From Capra hircus (Eukaryota > Chordata > Mammalia > Artiodactyla > Bovidae), in contig NC_030824.1 in assembly GCF_001704415.2 (NCBI RefSeq), positions 35,211,022-35,275,021 on the forward strand: 64,000 nucleotides of DNA, written 5' to 3'. How positions within the stretch are numbered: the stretch's first letter is position 1; every line of letters starts with the position of its first letter. A program made the position numbers and the translations under genes. The notes below the pieces were generated by a model. It searched no databases. It saw only the letters and a list, made by a program, of their open reading frames with translations, and was not told the origin of the DNA. Shown here one piece after another: positions 35,243 to 46,465 of this stretch.

Positions 35243-35530
35243 CTTTGGGTAATGCTTAGACCATGAGGGTGGGGCCCTCATGAATGGAATTAGTGACTTA
35301 AAGAAGTACCTCCAGAGAGATCCCTTACTCTATCCATCACTTGAGGAGTCAGTAACCAGGCATCAGCTAAGAACTATTGGAGCCTTGATCTTGACTTACT
35401 AGCCTCCAGAACTGTGAAAAACAAATCTCTGTTATTTATAAGTAAAAAATAAAATAAAATAAATAAGTAAAAACAAAAACTATTCTGCTCTCTCATAGCT
35501 TGAAAGATTGGTGGAATAAAAGTACTGTGC

Positions 35531-35692
35531 CACCTTGCTTTAGTTTTGTTTTCCAATTTGTGCTTTAATTAGTTTTGTTCTGGTAGATATAATTTTTGCT
35601 TTCCTTTGTTCACTGGGTCAATCTATTGTGCTTACTTTTTGTTGGACTGTTTGGATTTTGCTTATGGGTGCATATGCATATGTGATATTCTG
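35531..35692 (+). repeat. L1 5'UTR repeat, copy 1
   Basis: Begins CACCTTGCTTTAGTTTTGTT at the L1 5' boundary. Aligns with 36018-36180 over about 160 bp with scattered substitutions; offset 487 bp. Likely part of a tandem promoter monomer. Confidence 0.8.
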
Positions 35693-36017
35693 CCACTCTT
35701 TCTATTGTTATAAACCTCTGCCTCTACATTGTGCTTTTGCAGTTTTGTGGATTTTTCTTTTTGTTTACCTTTTGTCTTTCTTCTTCCATTTTTGTCTCTT
35801 TTTTATAATTTTAATTTTTTTAACGTATTATATTTTTTTCTACATTTATTCCTTTGTTTGCCTTTCCTACTGTCCCTTTCTCCTTGCAGTTAATCTTTAA
35901 TGTATATAAATCTTCTTCAGCTACCTCTATTTAACTTTGTATATCTATTCTTTCTTTCTTTTCTTTCCTCTCAACATATGTGTTACTTTTGTTTTCATTG
36001 CTTTATTCCCCACTTGG

Positions 36018-36180
36018 CACCTTGCTTTAGTTTTGTTTTCCAGTTTGTGCTTAAATTAGTTTTGTTCTTAACTGGGAAATATAATTTTTTATTTCCTTTG
36101 TTAGCTGAATCGATCTACTGTACTTTATTTTTGTTGGTCTGTTTTCATTCTGCTCATGGGTGTATATGTATATATTCCAT
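36018..36180 (+). repeat. L1 5'UTR repeat, copy 2
   Basis: Second occurrence of CACCTTGCTTTAGTTTTGTT and the following ~140 bp (shared landmarks: TAGTTTTGTTCT, TTTCCTTTGTT, GATCTACTGT/AATCTATTGT, CATGGGTGTATATG/TATGGGTGCATATG). Confidence 0.8.
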
Positions 36181-36259
36181 TATTTAAATTATTATTTGCC
36201 TGATTTTGTAACTGCCTTTTGTCTGGAGTTCATCTTTGATTTCTTGTTTTTTGATATTT

Positions 36260-36372
36260 GTTTTAATCTCACTTAATGCCATAACAAACCATGTGTGGAA
36301 TCTTCGTTCCTAACCAGAGATCAAACCCTGTGCCTTTGGAGTGGGAGCACTGACTCAAAGACCCTAGATTAC
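36260..36372 (-). mobile_element. CHR-SINE-like segment within the L1 5'UTR
   Basis: TGTGGAATCTTCGTTCCTAA then CCAGAGATCAAACCCTGTGC is the reverse complement of a CHR-type tRNA-Glu SINE head and B-box region. L1 5'UTR sequence continues at CTAGATTACTAGAGAACTAA. Either a SINE insertion or a SINE piece fixed in this L1 lineage. Confidence 0.5.
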
Positions 36373-37374
36373 TAGAGAACTAACCCTAGGGAGTATCAAA
36401 TAGTGAGAACTCACATGAAGGAAACCACTTGAATACCAAATCTGGCATCACCCAATCACCAGTACCACCCTGTGCAGGACATCTCATCTAAACAACAAAC
36501 AAAGCAAAAATACAAACCCAATCATCAGCAGAGAGTAGTACCACCTCACTCAACCTTGCCCATCAGAAGAAAAACAAACAAACAAACAAAAGCTCAGAAC
36601 AAATCTCACCCTATATGAAGCTCACACAAACCACTGGACCAACCTTAGGAGTGCAGAAACAAAAAGGAAGAAAGAATTCAACCTTCTTCAAGGAAAGAAT
36701 ACATCTTTCCTTGAAGCCAGGGAAAAGGAGACCTCAAACACAATAACTTAAAACAAAAACAAAACAAAAAAAAAAAAGCAGAGAAATACTGCACAAATGA
36801 AGGAACAAACTAGAAACACATAAGTCCAAATAAATAAAGAGGAAATAGGAAAATTACCTGAAAAAGAATTCAGAATAATGATAATAAAGATGATCAAAAA
36901 TCTGGAAAACAAAATGGAGAAAATGCAAGAATCAATTAACAAAGACCTAGAAGAATTAAAGAATAAGCATACAGAGATGAACAATACAATTACTAAAATT
37001 AAAAACACTCTAGAAGGAATCAATAGCAAAATATCTAAAGCAGAAGAATGGATCAGTGAGCTGGAAGATAAAATGGTGGAAATAACTTCTGAAGAGCAGA
37101 ATAAAGTAAAAAGAATGAAAAGAGCTGAGGACAGTCTCAGATACCTCTGGGAGCATATCAAATGACCCAATATTAAAATTATAGGGGTCCAAGAAGAAGA
37201 GAAAAAGAAAGGGTATGAGAAATTTTTTGAAGAGATTATAGTTGAAAATTTACCCAACATGGAAAAGGAAATAGCCAATCAAGTCCAAGAGGCACAGAGT
37301 CCCATACAGGATAAACCAAGTAGAAACACACAAAGACACATACTAATCAAATTAACAAAGACTAAGCACAAAGA

Positions 37375-38541
37375 GATCAAATTGCCAACATCCGCTGGAT
37401 AATCAAAAAAGCAAGAGAGTTCCAGAAAAACATCTGTTTCTGCTTTATTGACTACGCCAAAGCCTTTGACTGTGTGGATCACAATAAACTGTGGAAAATT
37501 CTGAAAGAGATGGGAATACCAGACCACCTAACCTAGCTCTTGAGAAATCTGTATGCAGGTCAGGAAGCAACAGTTAGAACTGGACATGAAACAACAGACT
37601 GGTTCCAAACAGGAAAAGGTGTACGTCAAGACTGTATATTGTCACCCTGCTTATTTAACTTCTATGCAGGGTACATCATGAGAAATGCTGGGCTGGAAGA
37701 AACACAAGCTGGAATCAGGATTGCCGGGAGAAATATCAATCACCTCAGATATGCAGATGACACCACCCTTATGGCAGAAAGTGAAGAGGAGCTAAAAAGC
37801 CTCTTGATGAAAGTGAAAGAGGAGAGTGAAAAAGTTGGCTTAAAGCTCAACATTCAGAAAACGAAGATCATGGCATCCGGTCCCATCACTTCATTGGAAA
37901 TAGATGGGGAAACAGTGGAAACAGTGTCAGACTTTATTTTGGGGGGCTCCAAAATCACCGCAGATGGCGACTGCAGCCATGAAATTAAAAGACGCTTACT
38001 CCTTGGAAGAAAAGTTATGACCAACCTAGATAGCATATTCAAAAGCAGAGACATTACTTTGCCGACTAAGGTCCGTCTAGTCAAGGCTATGGTTTTCCCT
38101 GTGGTCACGTATGGATGTGAGAGTTGGACTGTGAAGAAGGCTGAGCACCGAAGAATTGATGCTTTTGAACTGTGGTGTTGGAGAAGACTCTTGAGAGTCC
38201 CTTGGACTGCAAGGAGATCCAACTAGTCCATTCTAGAGGAGATCAGCCCTGGGATTTCCTTGGAAGGAAGGATGCTAAAGCTGAAGCTCCAGTACTTTGG
38301 CCACCTCATGCGAAGAGTTGACTCATTGGAAAAGACTCTGATGCTGGGAGGGATTGGGGGCAGTAGGAGAAAGGGACGACAGAGGATGAGATGGCTGGAT
38401 AGCATCACCGACTCAATGGACGTGAGTCTGAGTGAACTCCAGGAGTTGGTGATGGACAGGGCGGCCTGGCGTGCTGCGATTCATGGGGTCACAAAGAGTG
38501 GGATATGACTCAGTGACTGAAATGACTGAACTGAACTGACA
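37375..38541 (+). mobile_element. BovB inserted in L1 ORF1, with TSD
   Basis: 1167-bp 5'-truncated BovB, RT to 3' end, flanked by an 8-bp TSD CACAAAGA (37367-37374 and 38542-38549). Removing the insert and one TSD restores the L1 ORF1 reading frame across the site. Few substitutions from the other young copies. Confidence 0.95.
37376..38226 (+). pseudogene. BovB reverse transcriptase fragment, 228-codon frame with shared stop
   Basis: Starts at QIANIRWI with DYAKAFDCVDHN (RT motif A region). A TAG at 37534-37536 interrupts HLT/LLR. Then one frame runs 37540-38226: GKGVRQDCILSPCLFNFYAG, NHLRYADD (catalytic box 37750-37761), MAESEEELKSLLMKVKEESE, SRDITLPTKVRLVKAMVFPV and WCWRRLLRVPWTARRSN, then TAG where most copies have CAG (QSIL). 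Lacks the endonuclease and the RT fingers. Confidence 0.9.
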
Positions 38542-39482
38542 CACAAAGAAAGAATATTTAAAGCAACAAGGGAGAAGCGACAAGTAACATACAAGGTAAA
38601 ACCCATACACTTAACAACTGATCTTTCAGCAGAAACTCTGCAGGCCAGAAGGGAATGGTAGTATATATTTAAAATACTGAAAGGGGAAAATCTACAACCA
38701 AGATTACTGTACCCAGCAAGGATCTCATTCAAAATTGATGGAAAAGTAAAAAGCTTTCCAGACAAGCAAAAGTTAAGAGAATTCAGTACACCAAACCAGC
38801 TTACCGACAAATGTTAAACGGATTTGTATAATCAAGAAATACAATAGAAGAAAAAAGATCTACAAAATCAACCCAAACAATTAGAAAATGACAATAGGAT
38901 CATATATATCAATAATTACTTTAAATGTAAATGGACTAAATGCTCCAACCAAAAGACACAGACTGGCTGAATGGATACAAAACAAGATCCATATACATGC
39001 TGTCTACAAGAAACCCACTTCAGACCTCAACACACATACAGACTGAAAAATGAAAGGATGGAAATATATATTCATTGCAAATGGGAAGCAAAAGAAAGCT
39101 GGAGTAACAATCCTTATATCAGACAAAATAGACCTTAAAGAGTACATGAGATAAGGAAGGACACTATATAATGATCAAGGGATCAATCCAAGAGGAAGAC
39201 ACAAGAATTGTAAATATTTATGCACCCAATATAGGAGCACCTCAATACATAAGACAAATACTAACAGACATAAAAGGAGAAACTGACAGTAACACAATAA
39301 TAGTAGGAGACTTTAACACCCCACTCACACCAATGGACAGGTCATCAAAACAGAAAATTAATAAGGAAACACAAGTCTTAGAAGAGATGGATCTCATTGA
39401 TATCTTCAGGACATTCCATCCAAATGCAGAAGAATACACCTTCTTTTCAAGTGCACATAGAACATTCTCCAGAATAGACCAT

Positions 39483-40842
39483 CAGTTCAGTTCAGTTCAG
39501 TTCAGTCGCTCAATCATGTCCGACTCTTGCGATCGCATGAATCGCAGCACGCCAGGCCTCCCTGTCCATCACCATCTCCTGGAGTTCACTCAGACTCACG
39601 TCCATCGAGTCCGTGATGCCATTCAGCCATCTCATCCTCTGCCGTCCCTTTCTCCTACTGCCCCCAATCCCTCCCAGCATCAGAGTCTTTTCCAATGAGT
39701 CAACTCTTCGCATGAGGTGGCCAAAGTACTGGAGTTTCAGCTTCAGCATCATTCCCTCCAAAGAAATCCCAGGGCTGATCTCCTTCAGAAAGGACTGGTT
39801 GGATCTCCTGGCAGTCCAAGGGACTCTCAAGAGTCTTCTCCAACACCACAGTTCAAAAGCATCAATTCTTCGGTGCTCAGCCTTCTTCACAGTCCAACTC
39901 TCACATCCATAAACGACCACAGGGAAAACCATAGCCTTGACTAGACGGACCTTAGTTGACAAAGTAATGTCCCTGCTTTTGAATGTGCTATCTAGATTGG
40001 TCATAACTTTTCTTCCAAGGAGTAAGCGTCTTTTAATTTCATGGCTACAGTCACCATCTGTGGTGATTTTGGAGCCCCAAAAAAATAAAGTCTGACACTG
40101 TTTCCACTGTTTCCCCGTCTATTTCCCATGAAGTGATGGGACCGGATGCCATGCTCTTCATTTTCTGAATGTTGAGCTTTAAGCCAACTTTTTCACTCTC
40201 CTCTTTCACTTTCATCAAGAGGCTTTTTAGCTCCTCTTCACTTTCTGCCATAAGGGTGGTGTCATCTGCATATCTGAGGTGATTGATGTTTCTCCCGGCA
40301 ATCTTGATTCCAGCTTGTGTTTCTTCCAGCCCAGCATTTCTCATGATGTACTCTGCATAGAAGTTAAATAAGCAGGGTGACAAGATACAGTCTTGACGGA
40401 CTCCTTTTCCTATTTGGAACCAGTCTGTCATTCCATGTTCAGTTCTAACTGTTGCTTTCTGACCTGCATACAGATTTCTCAAGAGCTAGGTTAGGTGGTC
40501 TGGTATTCCCATCTCTTTCAGAATTTTCCACAGTTTATTGTGATCCACACAGTCAAAGGCTTTGGCATAGTCAATAAAGCAGAAGCAGATGTTTTTCTGG
40601 AACTCTCTTGCTTTTTTGATTATCCAGCGGATGTTGGCAATTTGATCTGTGGTTCCTCTGCCTTTTCTAAAACCAGCTTGAACATCAGGAAGTTCATGGT
40701 TCACGTATTGCTGAAGCCTGGCTTGGAGAATTTTGAGCATTACTGTACTAGCATGTGAGATGAGTGCAATTGTGCGGTAGTTTGAGCATTCTTTGGCGTT
40801 GCCTTTCTTTGGAAAAAGCTGATTTTTTCCAGTCCTGTGGCC
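39483..40842 (-). mobile_element. BovB inserted in L1 ORF2, with TSD
   Basis: 1360-bp minus-strand BovB flanked by a 10-bp TSD AATAGACCAT (39473-39482, 40843-40852). Its terminal CAGTT units are at 39483-39506. Excision in silico joins the L1 codons for RIDH to IGSQIK without a frame change. Confidence 0.95.
39510..40842 (-). pseudogene. BovB reverse transcriptase fragment with shared stop
   Basis: From 40842: KKGNAKECSNYRTIALISHA, ELPDVQAGFRKGRGTTDQIA and DYAKAFDCVDHNKLWKILKE, then TAG at 40486-40488 (HLT/stop/LLR). The same frame continues 40051-40482 through GKGVRQDCILSPCLFNFYAE, NHLRYADD (catalytic box 40261-40272) and IDGETVETVSDFIFLG. A one-base shift near 40070 moves the remainder to the frame 39510-40004 (SRDITLSTKVRLVKAMVFPV, WCWRRLLRVPWTARRSN, MDREAWRAAIH). 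Well preserved but inactive. Confidence 0.9.
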
Positions 40843-42698
40843 AATAGACCATATTGGGTCACAAATCAAGCCTCAGTAAATTTAAGAAAATTGAAATCAT
40901 ATCAAGCACCTTCTCTGACCACAACGCTATGAAACTATATATCAATTACAAGAAAAAAACTCTAAGAAACACAAGCACATGGAGGTTAAACAACACATTT
41001 CTAAATAACCAACAGGTTACTGAAGAAATCAATAGGGAAATCAAAAAAATTCTAGAAACAAACGACAATGAGAACACAACAACTCAAAACCTATCGGATG
41101 CAGGAAGAGCAGTTCTAAGAGGGAAGTTTATAGCAATACAATCCTACCTCAAGAAACAAGAAAAACATCGAATGGACAACCTAATTTTACACCTAAAACA
41201 ACTGGAAAAAAATAAGGAAAAACCCCAAAATTAGTAGAAGGAAAGAAATCATAAAGATCAGAGCAGAAATAAATGAAAAAGAAATAAAAGAAACAATAGT
41301 AAAGATTAATAAAACTAAAAGCTGGTTCTTTGAGAAGATAAACAAAATTGACAAACCCTTAGCCAGACTCATCAAGAAAAAAAGAGAGAATCAAATCAAC
41401 AAAATTAGAAATGAAAAAGGAGAGGTCACAACAGACAATGCAGAAATACAAAGGATTATAAGAGAATATTATAAACAACTGTATGGCAATAAAATAGATA
41501 ACCTGAAAGAAATGGACAGATTCTTAGAGAAATTCAATCTTCCAAGACTGAACCAGGAAGAAATAGAAATTATGAACAACCAAATTACAAGCACTGAAAT
41601 TGAAGATGTGATCAAAAATCTCCCCCCCCAAAAAAAACCCAAGACCAGATGATTTCACAGAATTATATCAAACGTTTAGAGAAGAGCTAATACCTATCCT
41701 TCTAAAACTCTCAAAAAATTGCAGAGGAAGGAACACTTCCAAGTTCATTCTATGATACCACCATCACCTTGATACCAAAATCAGACAAAGACACACACAC
41801 AAAAGAAAACTATAGGCCAATATCACTGATGAACATAGATGCAAAAACTCTCAACAAAATTTTAGCAAACATAATTCAGCAACACATCAAAAAGTTCATA
41901 TGCCATGATCAAGTTGGGTTTATTCCAGGGATGCAAGAATTCTTCAATATACAGAAATCAATCAATGTGATATACCATATTAACAAATTGAAAGATAAAA
42001 ACCATATGATCATCTTCATAGATGGAGAAAAAGCCTTTGACAAAATTCAGCACCTATGTATGATTAAAAACTCTTCAAAAAATGGGCATAGAAGGAATCT
42101 ACCTCAACATAGTAAAAGCTATATATGATAAGCCTACAGCAAACATTCTCAGTGGTGAAAAACTGAAAGCATTCCCCCTAAGATCAGGAACAAGACAAGG
42201 ATGTCCACTTTCACCACTATTATTCAACATAGTTCTGGAAGTCTTAACTACAGCAATCATAGAAGAAAAAGAAATAAAAGGAATCCAGATAGGAAAAGAA
42301 GTAAAACTCTCACTGTATGCAGATGACATGATATTGTATATAGAAAGCCCTAAAGAGAGTATCAGAAAATTACTAAAGCTAATCAGTGAATTTAACAAAG
42401 TTGCAGGATACAAAATCAATACACGTAAATCACTTGCATTTCTATATATTAACAATGAAAAATCAGAAAGAGCAATTAAGGAATCAATCCCATTCACTAC
42501 TGCAACAAAAAGAATTAAATATCTAGGAATAAACTTACCTAAGGAGATGAAAGAACTGTACACAGAAAATTATAAGACACCAATGAAAGAAATCAAAGGT
42601 GACATAAACAGATGGAGAGAGATTCCATGTTCCCGGGTAGGAAGAATCAATATTGTGAAAATGACTATACTACCAAATGCAATCTACAGATTCAGTGC

Positions 42699-42971
42699 TG
42701 CCGCTGATGCTAAGTCACTTCAGTTGTGTCCAACTCTGTGTGACCCCATAGACTGCAGCACACCAGACTCCCCCATCCCTGGGATTCTCCAGGCAAGAAC
42801 GCTGGAGTGGGTTGCCATTTCCTTCTCCAATGCATGAAAGTGAAAAGTGAAAGTGAAGTCACTCAGTCGTGTCTGGCTCTTAGTGACCACATGACCACAG
42901 CCTACCAGTCTCCTCTGTCCATGGGATTTTCCAGGCAAGAGTACTGGAGTGGGGTGCCATTGCCTTTTCCA
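42699..42971 (-). mobile_element. Bov-A2 dimeric SINE in L1 ORF2, with TSD
   Basis: Two Bov-A monomers in tandem (42699-42829 and 42848-42971) joined by an AAGTGAAAAGTGAAAGTGAA linker. The 13-bp perfect TSD is ACAGATTCAGTGC (42686-42698, 42972-42984). The left end retains a GCTGCCGCTG remnant of the CAG-type tail. Confidence 0.95.
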
Positions 42972-43812
42972 ACAGATTCAGTGCAATCCCTATCAAATTA
43001 CCAATGGCATTTTTCACAGAACTAGAACAAAAAATTTCACAATTCATGTGGAAACACAAAAGATCGTGAATAGACAAAGCAGTCTTGAGAAAGAAGACTG
43101 GAGCTGGAGGAATCAACCTTCCTGACTTCAGGTCATACTACAAAGCTATAGTCATCAAGACAGTATGATACCAACACAAAAACAGAAATATAGACCAACG
43201 GAACAAGATAGAAAGCCCAGAAATATACCCATCACGTATGGGTACCTTATTTTTGACAAAGGAGGCAAGAATATACAGTGGGGCAAAGACAGCCTCTTCA
43301 GCAAGTGGTGCTGCAAAAACTGTACAGCTACATGTAAAAGAGTAAAATCAGAACACTTCCTAATACCATACACAAAGATAAACTCAAAATGGATTAAAGA
43401 CCTAAATGTAAGAACAGAAACTGAAACTATAAAACTCTTAGAGGAAAGCATAGGCAGAACATTCAATGACATAAATCAAATCAAGATCCTCTATGACCCA
43501 TCTCCTAGAGTAACGGAAGTAAAAGCAAAAGTAAATAAGTGGGACCTGATTAAACTTAAAAGCTTTTGCACAGCAAAGAAAACTATAAGCAAGATGAAAA
43601 GAAAACCCTCAGAATGGGAGAAAATAATAGCAAATGAAACAACTGACAAAGGATTAATTTCCAAAATATACAAGCAGCTCATAGAACTCAATACCAGAAA
43701 AACAAACAACTTAATCAAAAAGAGGGAAAAAGACCTAAACAGACATTTCTCCAAAGAAGACATACAGATGGCTAACAAACACATAAAGAGATGCTCAACA
43801 TCACTCATTATT

Positions 43813-44024
43813 CAGTTCAGTTCAGTCAGTTCAGTTAAGTCACTCAGTCGTGTCTGACTCTTTGCGACCCCATGAATCGCAGCACGCCAGGCTTCCTTGT
43901 CCATCACCAGCTCCTGGAGTTCACTCACTCACATCCATCGAGTCAGTGATGCGATCCAGCCATCTCATCCTCTGTCGTCCCCTTCTCCTCCTGCCCCCAA
44001 TCCCTCCCAGCATCAGAGTCTTTT
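43813..44024 (-). mobile_element. Short BovB 3' end in L1 ORF2, with TSD
   Basis: 212-bp BovB terminus flanked by a 10-bp TSD ACTCATTATT (43803-43812, 44025-44034). Severely 5'-truncated. Confidence 0.93.
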
Positions 44025-44540
44025 ACTCATTATTAGAGAGATGCAAATCAAAATTACAATGATATATCACTTCACACCGGTCAGAAAAGTGTGCAAACAA
44101 TAAATGCTGGAGAAGGTGTGGAGAAAAGGAAACACTCTTGCACTGTTGATGGGAATGTAAATTGATACAGCCACTATGGAAGACACTATGGATATTCCTT
44201 TAAAAACTAGGAATAAAGCCACCATATGACCCAGCAATCCCACTCCTAGTCACATAACCTGAGGAAACCAAAATTGAAAGAGACATGTATCCCATTGTTC
44301 ATTGCAGCACTATTTACAATAGCTAGAACATGGAAGCAACCTAGATGTCCACTGACAGATGAATGGATAAAGAAGTAGTGGCATATATACACAATGGAAT
44401 ATTACTCAATATTACTCCAAAAGGAACACTTTGAGTCAGATCTAATGAGGTGGATGAAACTAAAACTTATTATACAGAGTGAAATGAGTCAGAAAGAGAA
44501 AGATAAATACCATATCCTAACACAAATATACAGAATCTAG

Positions 44541-44898
44541 AAAAATGGTACTGAAGAATTTATTTACAGGGCATCATTGGAGAAATAGACATAGAGAATA
44601 GACTTACAGACATGGGGAGAGGGGAGGAGAGGGTGAGATGTATGGAAAGAGTCACATGGAAACTTATATTACCATATGTAAAATAGATAGCCAATGGGAA
44701 TTTGCTGTATGGCTCAGGAAACTCAAACAGGGACTCTGTATCAACCTAGAGGGATGGCATGGGGAGGGAAATGGGAGGGAGTTTCAAAAGGGAGGGGATA
44801 TATGTATACCTATGACTGATTCATGTTCAGCTTTGACAGAAAACAACAAAATTCTGTAAAGCAATTACCCTTCAATAAAAAATAACTAAATTAAAAAC
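44541..44898 (+). other. L1 3'UTR and A-rich tail
   Basis: From the ORF2 stop to CAATAAAAAATAACTAAATT and AAAAACA, with the G-rich motif (GGGGAGAGGGGAGGAGAGGG, about 44614-44633) common in L1 3'UTRs. Confidence 0.8.
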
Positions 44899-44911
44899 AA
44901 GTACTGTGCCA

Positions 44912-45751
44912 GCATTTGTTATACCAAAGTCCCTACCATATGAATTACATATGGATATATACATATGTTAAAAATTTTAATGTAAAATGTTTCTAAAAGA
45001 AAAACAGATTTATGAGAGAAAATACAAGAAGTAAATAACTTAAATTGGATTTCAGAAGTACCTCTTTGGGACTTCTGTAGGATAAAGATTTGACAGATAA
45101 TAGGGGATGTAGAGTGGCTTTTGAAGATAGAAGAGATTGCACAAGAGATAAGAGATTTTTTTCACATATGAAACTGAAAGTAGGCCACAGCGACTAAGAG
45201 TGCAAAAGATAAATGACAGAAGATACACAGGGACATACCATCTACCACAGGGACATACATAGGGTCTTGTACAAATGCTTGTAAAATATATATTTGTATG
45301 CCCAAGACAGTGGGAGGCATCAACATTTTTTCATCAAGGTAGTGGCATGACTTTGACAAAAGTATGGAGTCATATGCTGTAGTTAAAATATGGAAGTTAA
45401 TTTGATTATGTCAAGTTCAATTGATAAATTGTGAGAAGCTGGTAGGAATGGTAAAGAAGAAATTAGAAGAATCAAGATGTATTTTATGGAAGAAAAGTGG
45501 AAATTTTGAAAATACTAATTTTTAAAATGCTATTTCATTATTGAAAATCAGTAGCAGTTGATAACAAATTTGATAAAATCTTTTCTAGCAATTATTACAT
45601 TTTTCTGACCTTCACAAATTTATTTTATTAAAATATATATGACACATTATTTTTCAAAACTTATAGTTATAAAAATAATCTTCAAGGTCATCTAGTCCAA
45701 TGCCCACAACTTAAAAAAGATAAAAAGGTAGATCTAGCTCATTACTTTTCA
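44912..45751. other. AT-rich intergenic DNA
   Basis: No gene. 45685-45710 (AGGTCATCTAGTCCAATGCC) resembles a piece of an ancient MIR/MIR3-type repeat; the remainder is unassigned. Confidence 0.45.
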
Positions 45752-45951
45752 GTACTGTGCTTAGTCGCTCAGTTGTGTCCAACTCTTTACAATCCCATGG
45801 ACTGCAGCCCGCCAGGCTCCTCTGTCTATGGGGATTCTCCAGACAAGAATACTGTAGTGAGTGGTCATGCCCTCTTCCAGGAGATCTTTCTGACTCAGGG
45901 ACCAAACCCAGGTCTTCCACATTGCAGGCAGATTCTTTACCACCTGAGCCG
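45752..45951 (-). mobile_element. Bov-tA SINE
   Basis: Near full-length Bov-tA in reverse (TTAGTCGCTCAGTTGTGTCC ... TTTACCACCTGAGCC). Confidence 0.9.
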
Positions 45952-46465
45952 CTCTATTTAAATCTGGAAAAGTATAACACCTGAATATTCTGACTTTTAG
46001 TGAAATAAAATCTGCCTCTTAATTTTTATTTAAAGCAACTTAATTAATGATTAAGATAAGTAATGTTCACTTGAACTTTCTTAAATGTCAAATCTTGCGC
46101 ACATGTTTTAAAATGTTTGGTCTTCTTTGTTGTTGCTAATGTGACAACCTAGAATGATATTCTAAAATTCAAAGCAATCACTTTTCCTGTCCTTATTTAG
46201 TTTTCTTCAATTTTGACACTTTTACTGACAAAAGGTTATAAAAATCCATCACTGACTCATCTACTTCTTATAAATTTAAATATTAGATTATCTACAAGTG
46301 ATCTACTACTATTTATATCCTACTTCTCAAACAATTTAATGGGCAATAGTAAAATCGTTGTACAACTCTGTGTTTCGTTTAGTCTGTGTTCTCTTTCAGT
46401 TTCTTTTTTATTGTTTCACTTTTAATCCAAATGTTTTCCATCAGTCTTCCCTTCTTATTCTTTAG
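45952..46465. other. AT-rich DNA
   Basis: Nothing recognised. Confidence 0.5.

Larger units (their letters stand above)
36878..38817 (+). pseudogene. L1 ORF1 (RNA-binding chaperone), split by BovB
   Basis: L1 ORF1p is a trimeric coiled-coil RNA-binding protein that coats L1 RNA. Here 36878-37165 encodes a Lys/Glu-rich heptad region (MEKMQESINKDLEELKNKH, ISKAEEWISELEDKM) typical of the coiled coil. It ends at a TGA that replaces Arg at 37163-37165. The RNA-recognition part follows, with IIGVQEEE near 37180-37200, to 37374. After the BovB the frame resumes with ERIFKATREKRQVTY-like text, then SAETLQARREW, PRLLYPARISFKIDG and LREFSTPNQLTDKC, and a stop at 38815-38817. An in-frame TAA near 36821 also breaks the N-terminus. 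Confidence 0.88.
38888..44540 (+). pseudogene. L1 ORF2 (endonuclease-reverse transcriptase), split by three insertions
   Basis: The start ATG at 38888 gives MTIGSYISIITLNVNGLNAP, the APE-type endonuclease N-terminus. Later come YAPNIGAPQYI and VGDFNTPLTPMDRSS (about 39214-39345), ending at RIDH where BovB enters (39483). After it: EINREIKKILETNDNENTT, then RT text YRPISLMNIDAKTLNKILAN, GEKAFDKIQH, GTRQGCPLSPLLFNI, LSLYADDMILY (YADD 42316-42327) and ATKRIKYLGINL. Bov-A2 follows, then SKWIKDLNVR, KPSEWEKIIANETTDKGLIS and HFSKEDIQMANKH. A BovB end follows, then the C-terminus and stop TAG at 44538-44540. Multiple stops and frameshifts (for example near 41230-41770 and 42060-42080) inactivate it. 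Confidence 0.9.
35533..44898 (+). mobile_element. Full-length ruminant L1 carrying four nested insertions
   Basis: Bounded by a 13-bp perfect TSD AAGTACTGTGCCA (35520-35532 and 44899-44911). Inside, in order: 5'UTR with a tandem repeat, ORF1 (about 36800-38817), ORF2 (38888-44540) and 3'UTR ending in an A-rich tail. It is interrupted by BovB (37375-38541), BovB (39483-40842), Bov-A2 (42699-42971) and BovB (43813-44024), each flanked by its own TSD. Subtracting insertions and duplicated target bases leaves about 6.3 kb, the size of a complete L1. ORF1 and ORF2 both carry stops and frameshifts, so it is inactive. Every insertion in it is younger than the L1. Confidence 0.93.

Noticed and set aside
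36748..37278. 176-codon minus frame rich in Ser/Phe/Ile
   Set aside because: Antisense of L1 ORF1; hydrophobic because the sense strand is Lys/Glu-rich.
37540..38226. 228-codon frame as a gene
   Set aside because: It is the C-terminal part of a BovB polyprotein inside an insertion with a TSD; the opening codon is a TTG after a stop, not a real start.
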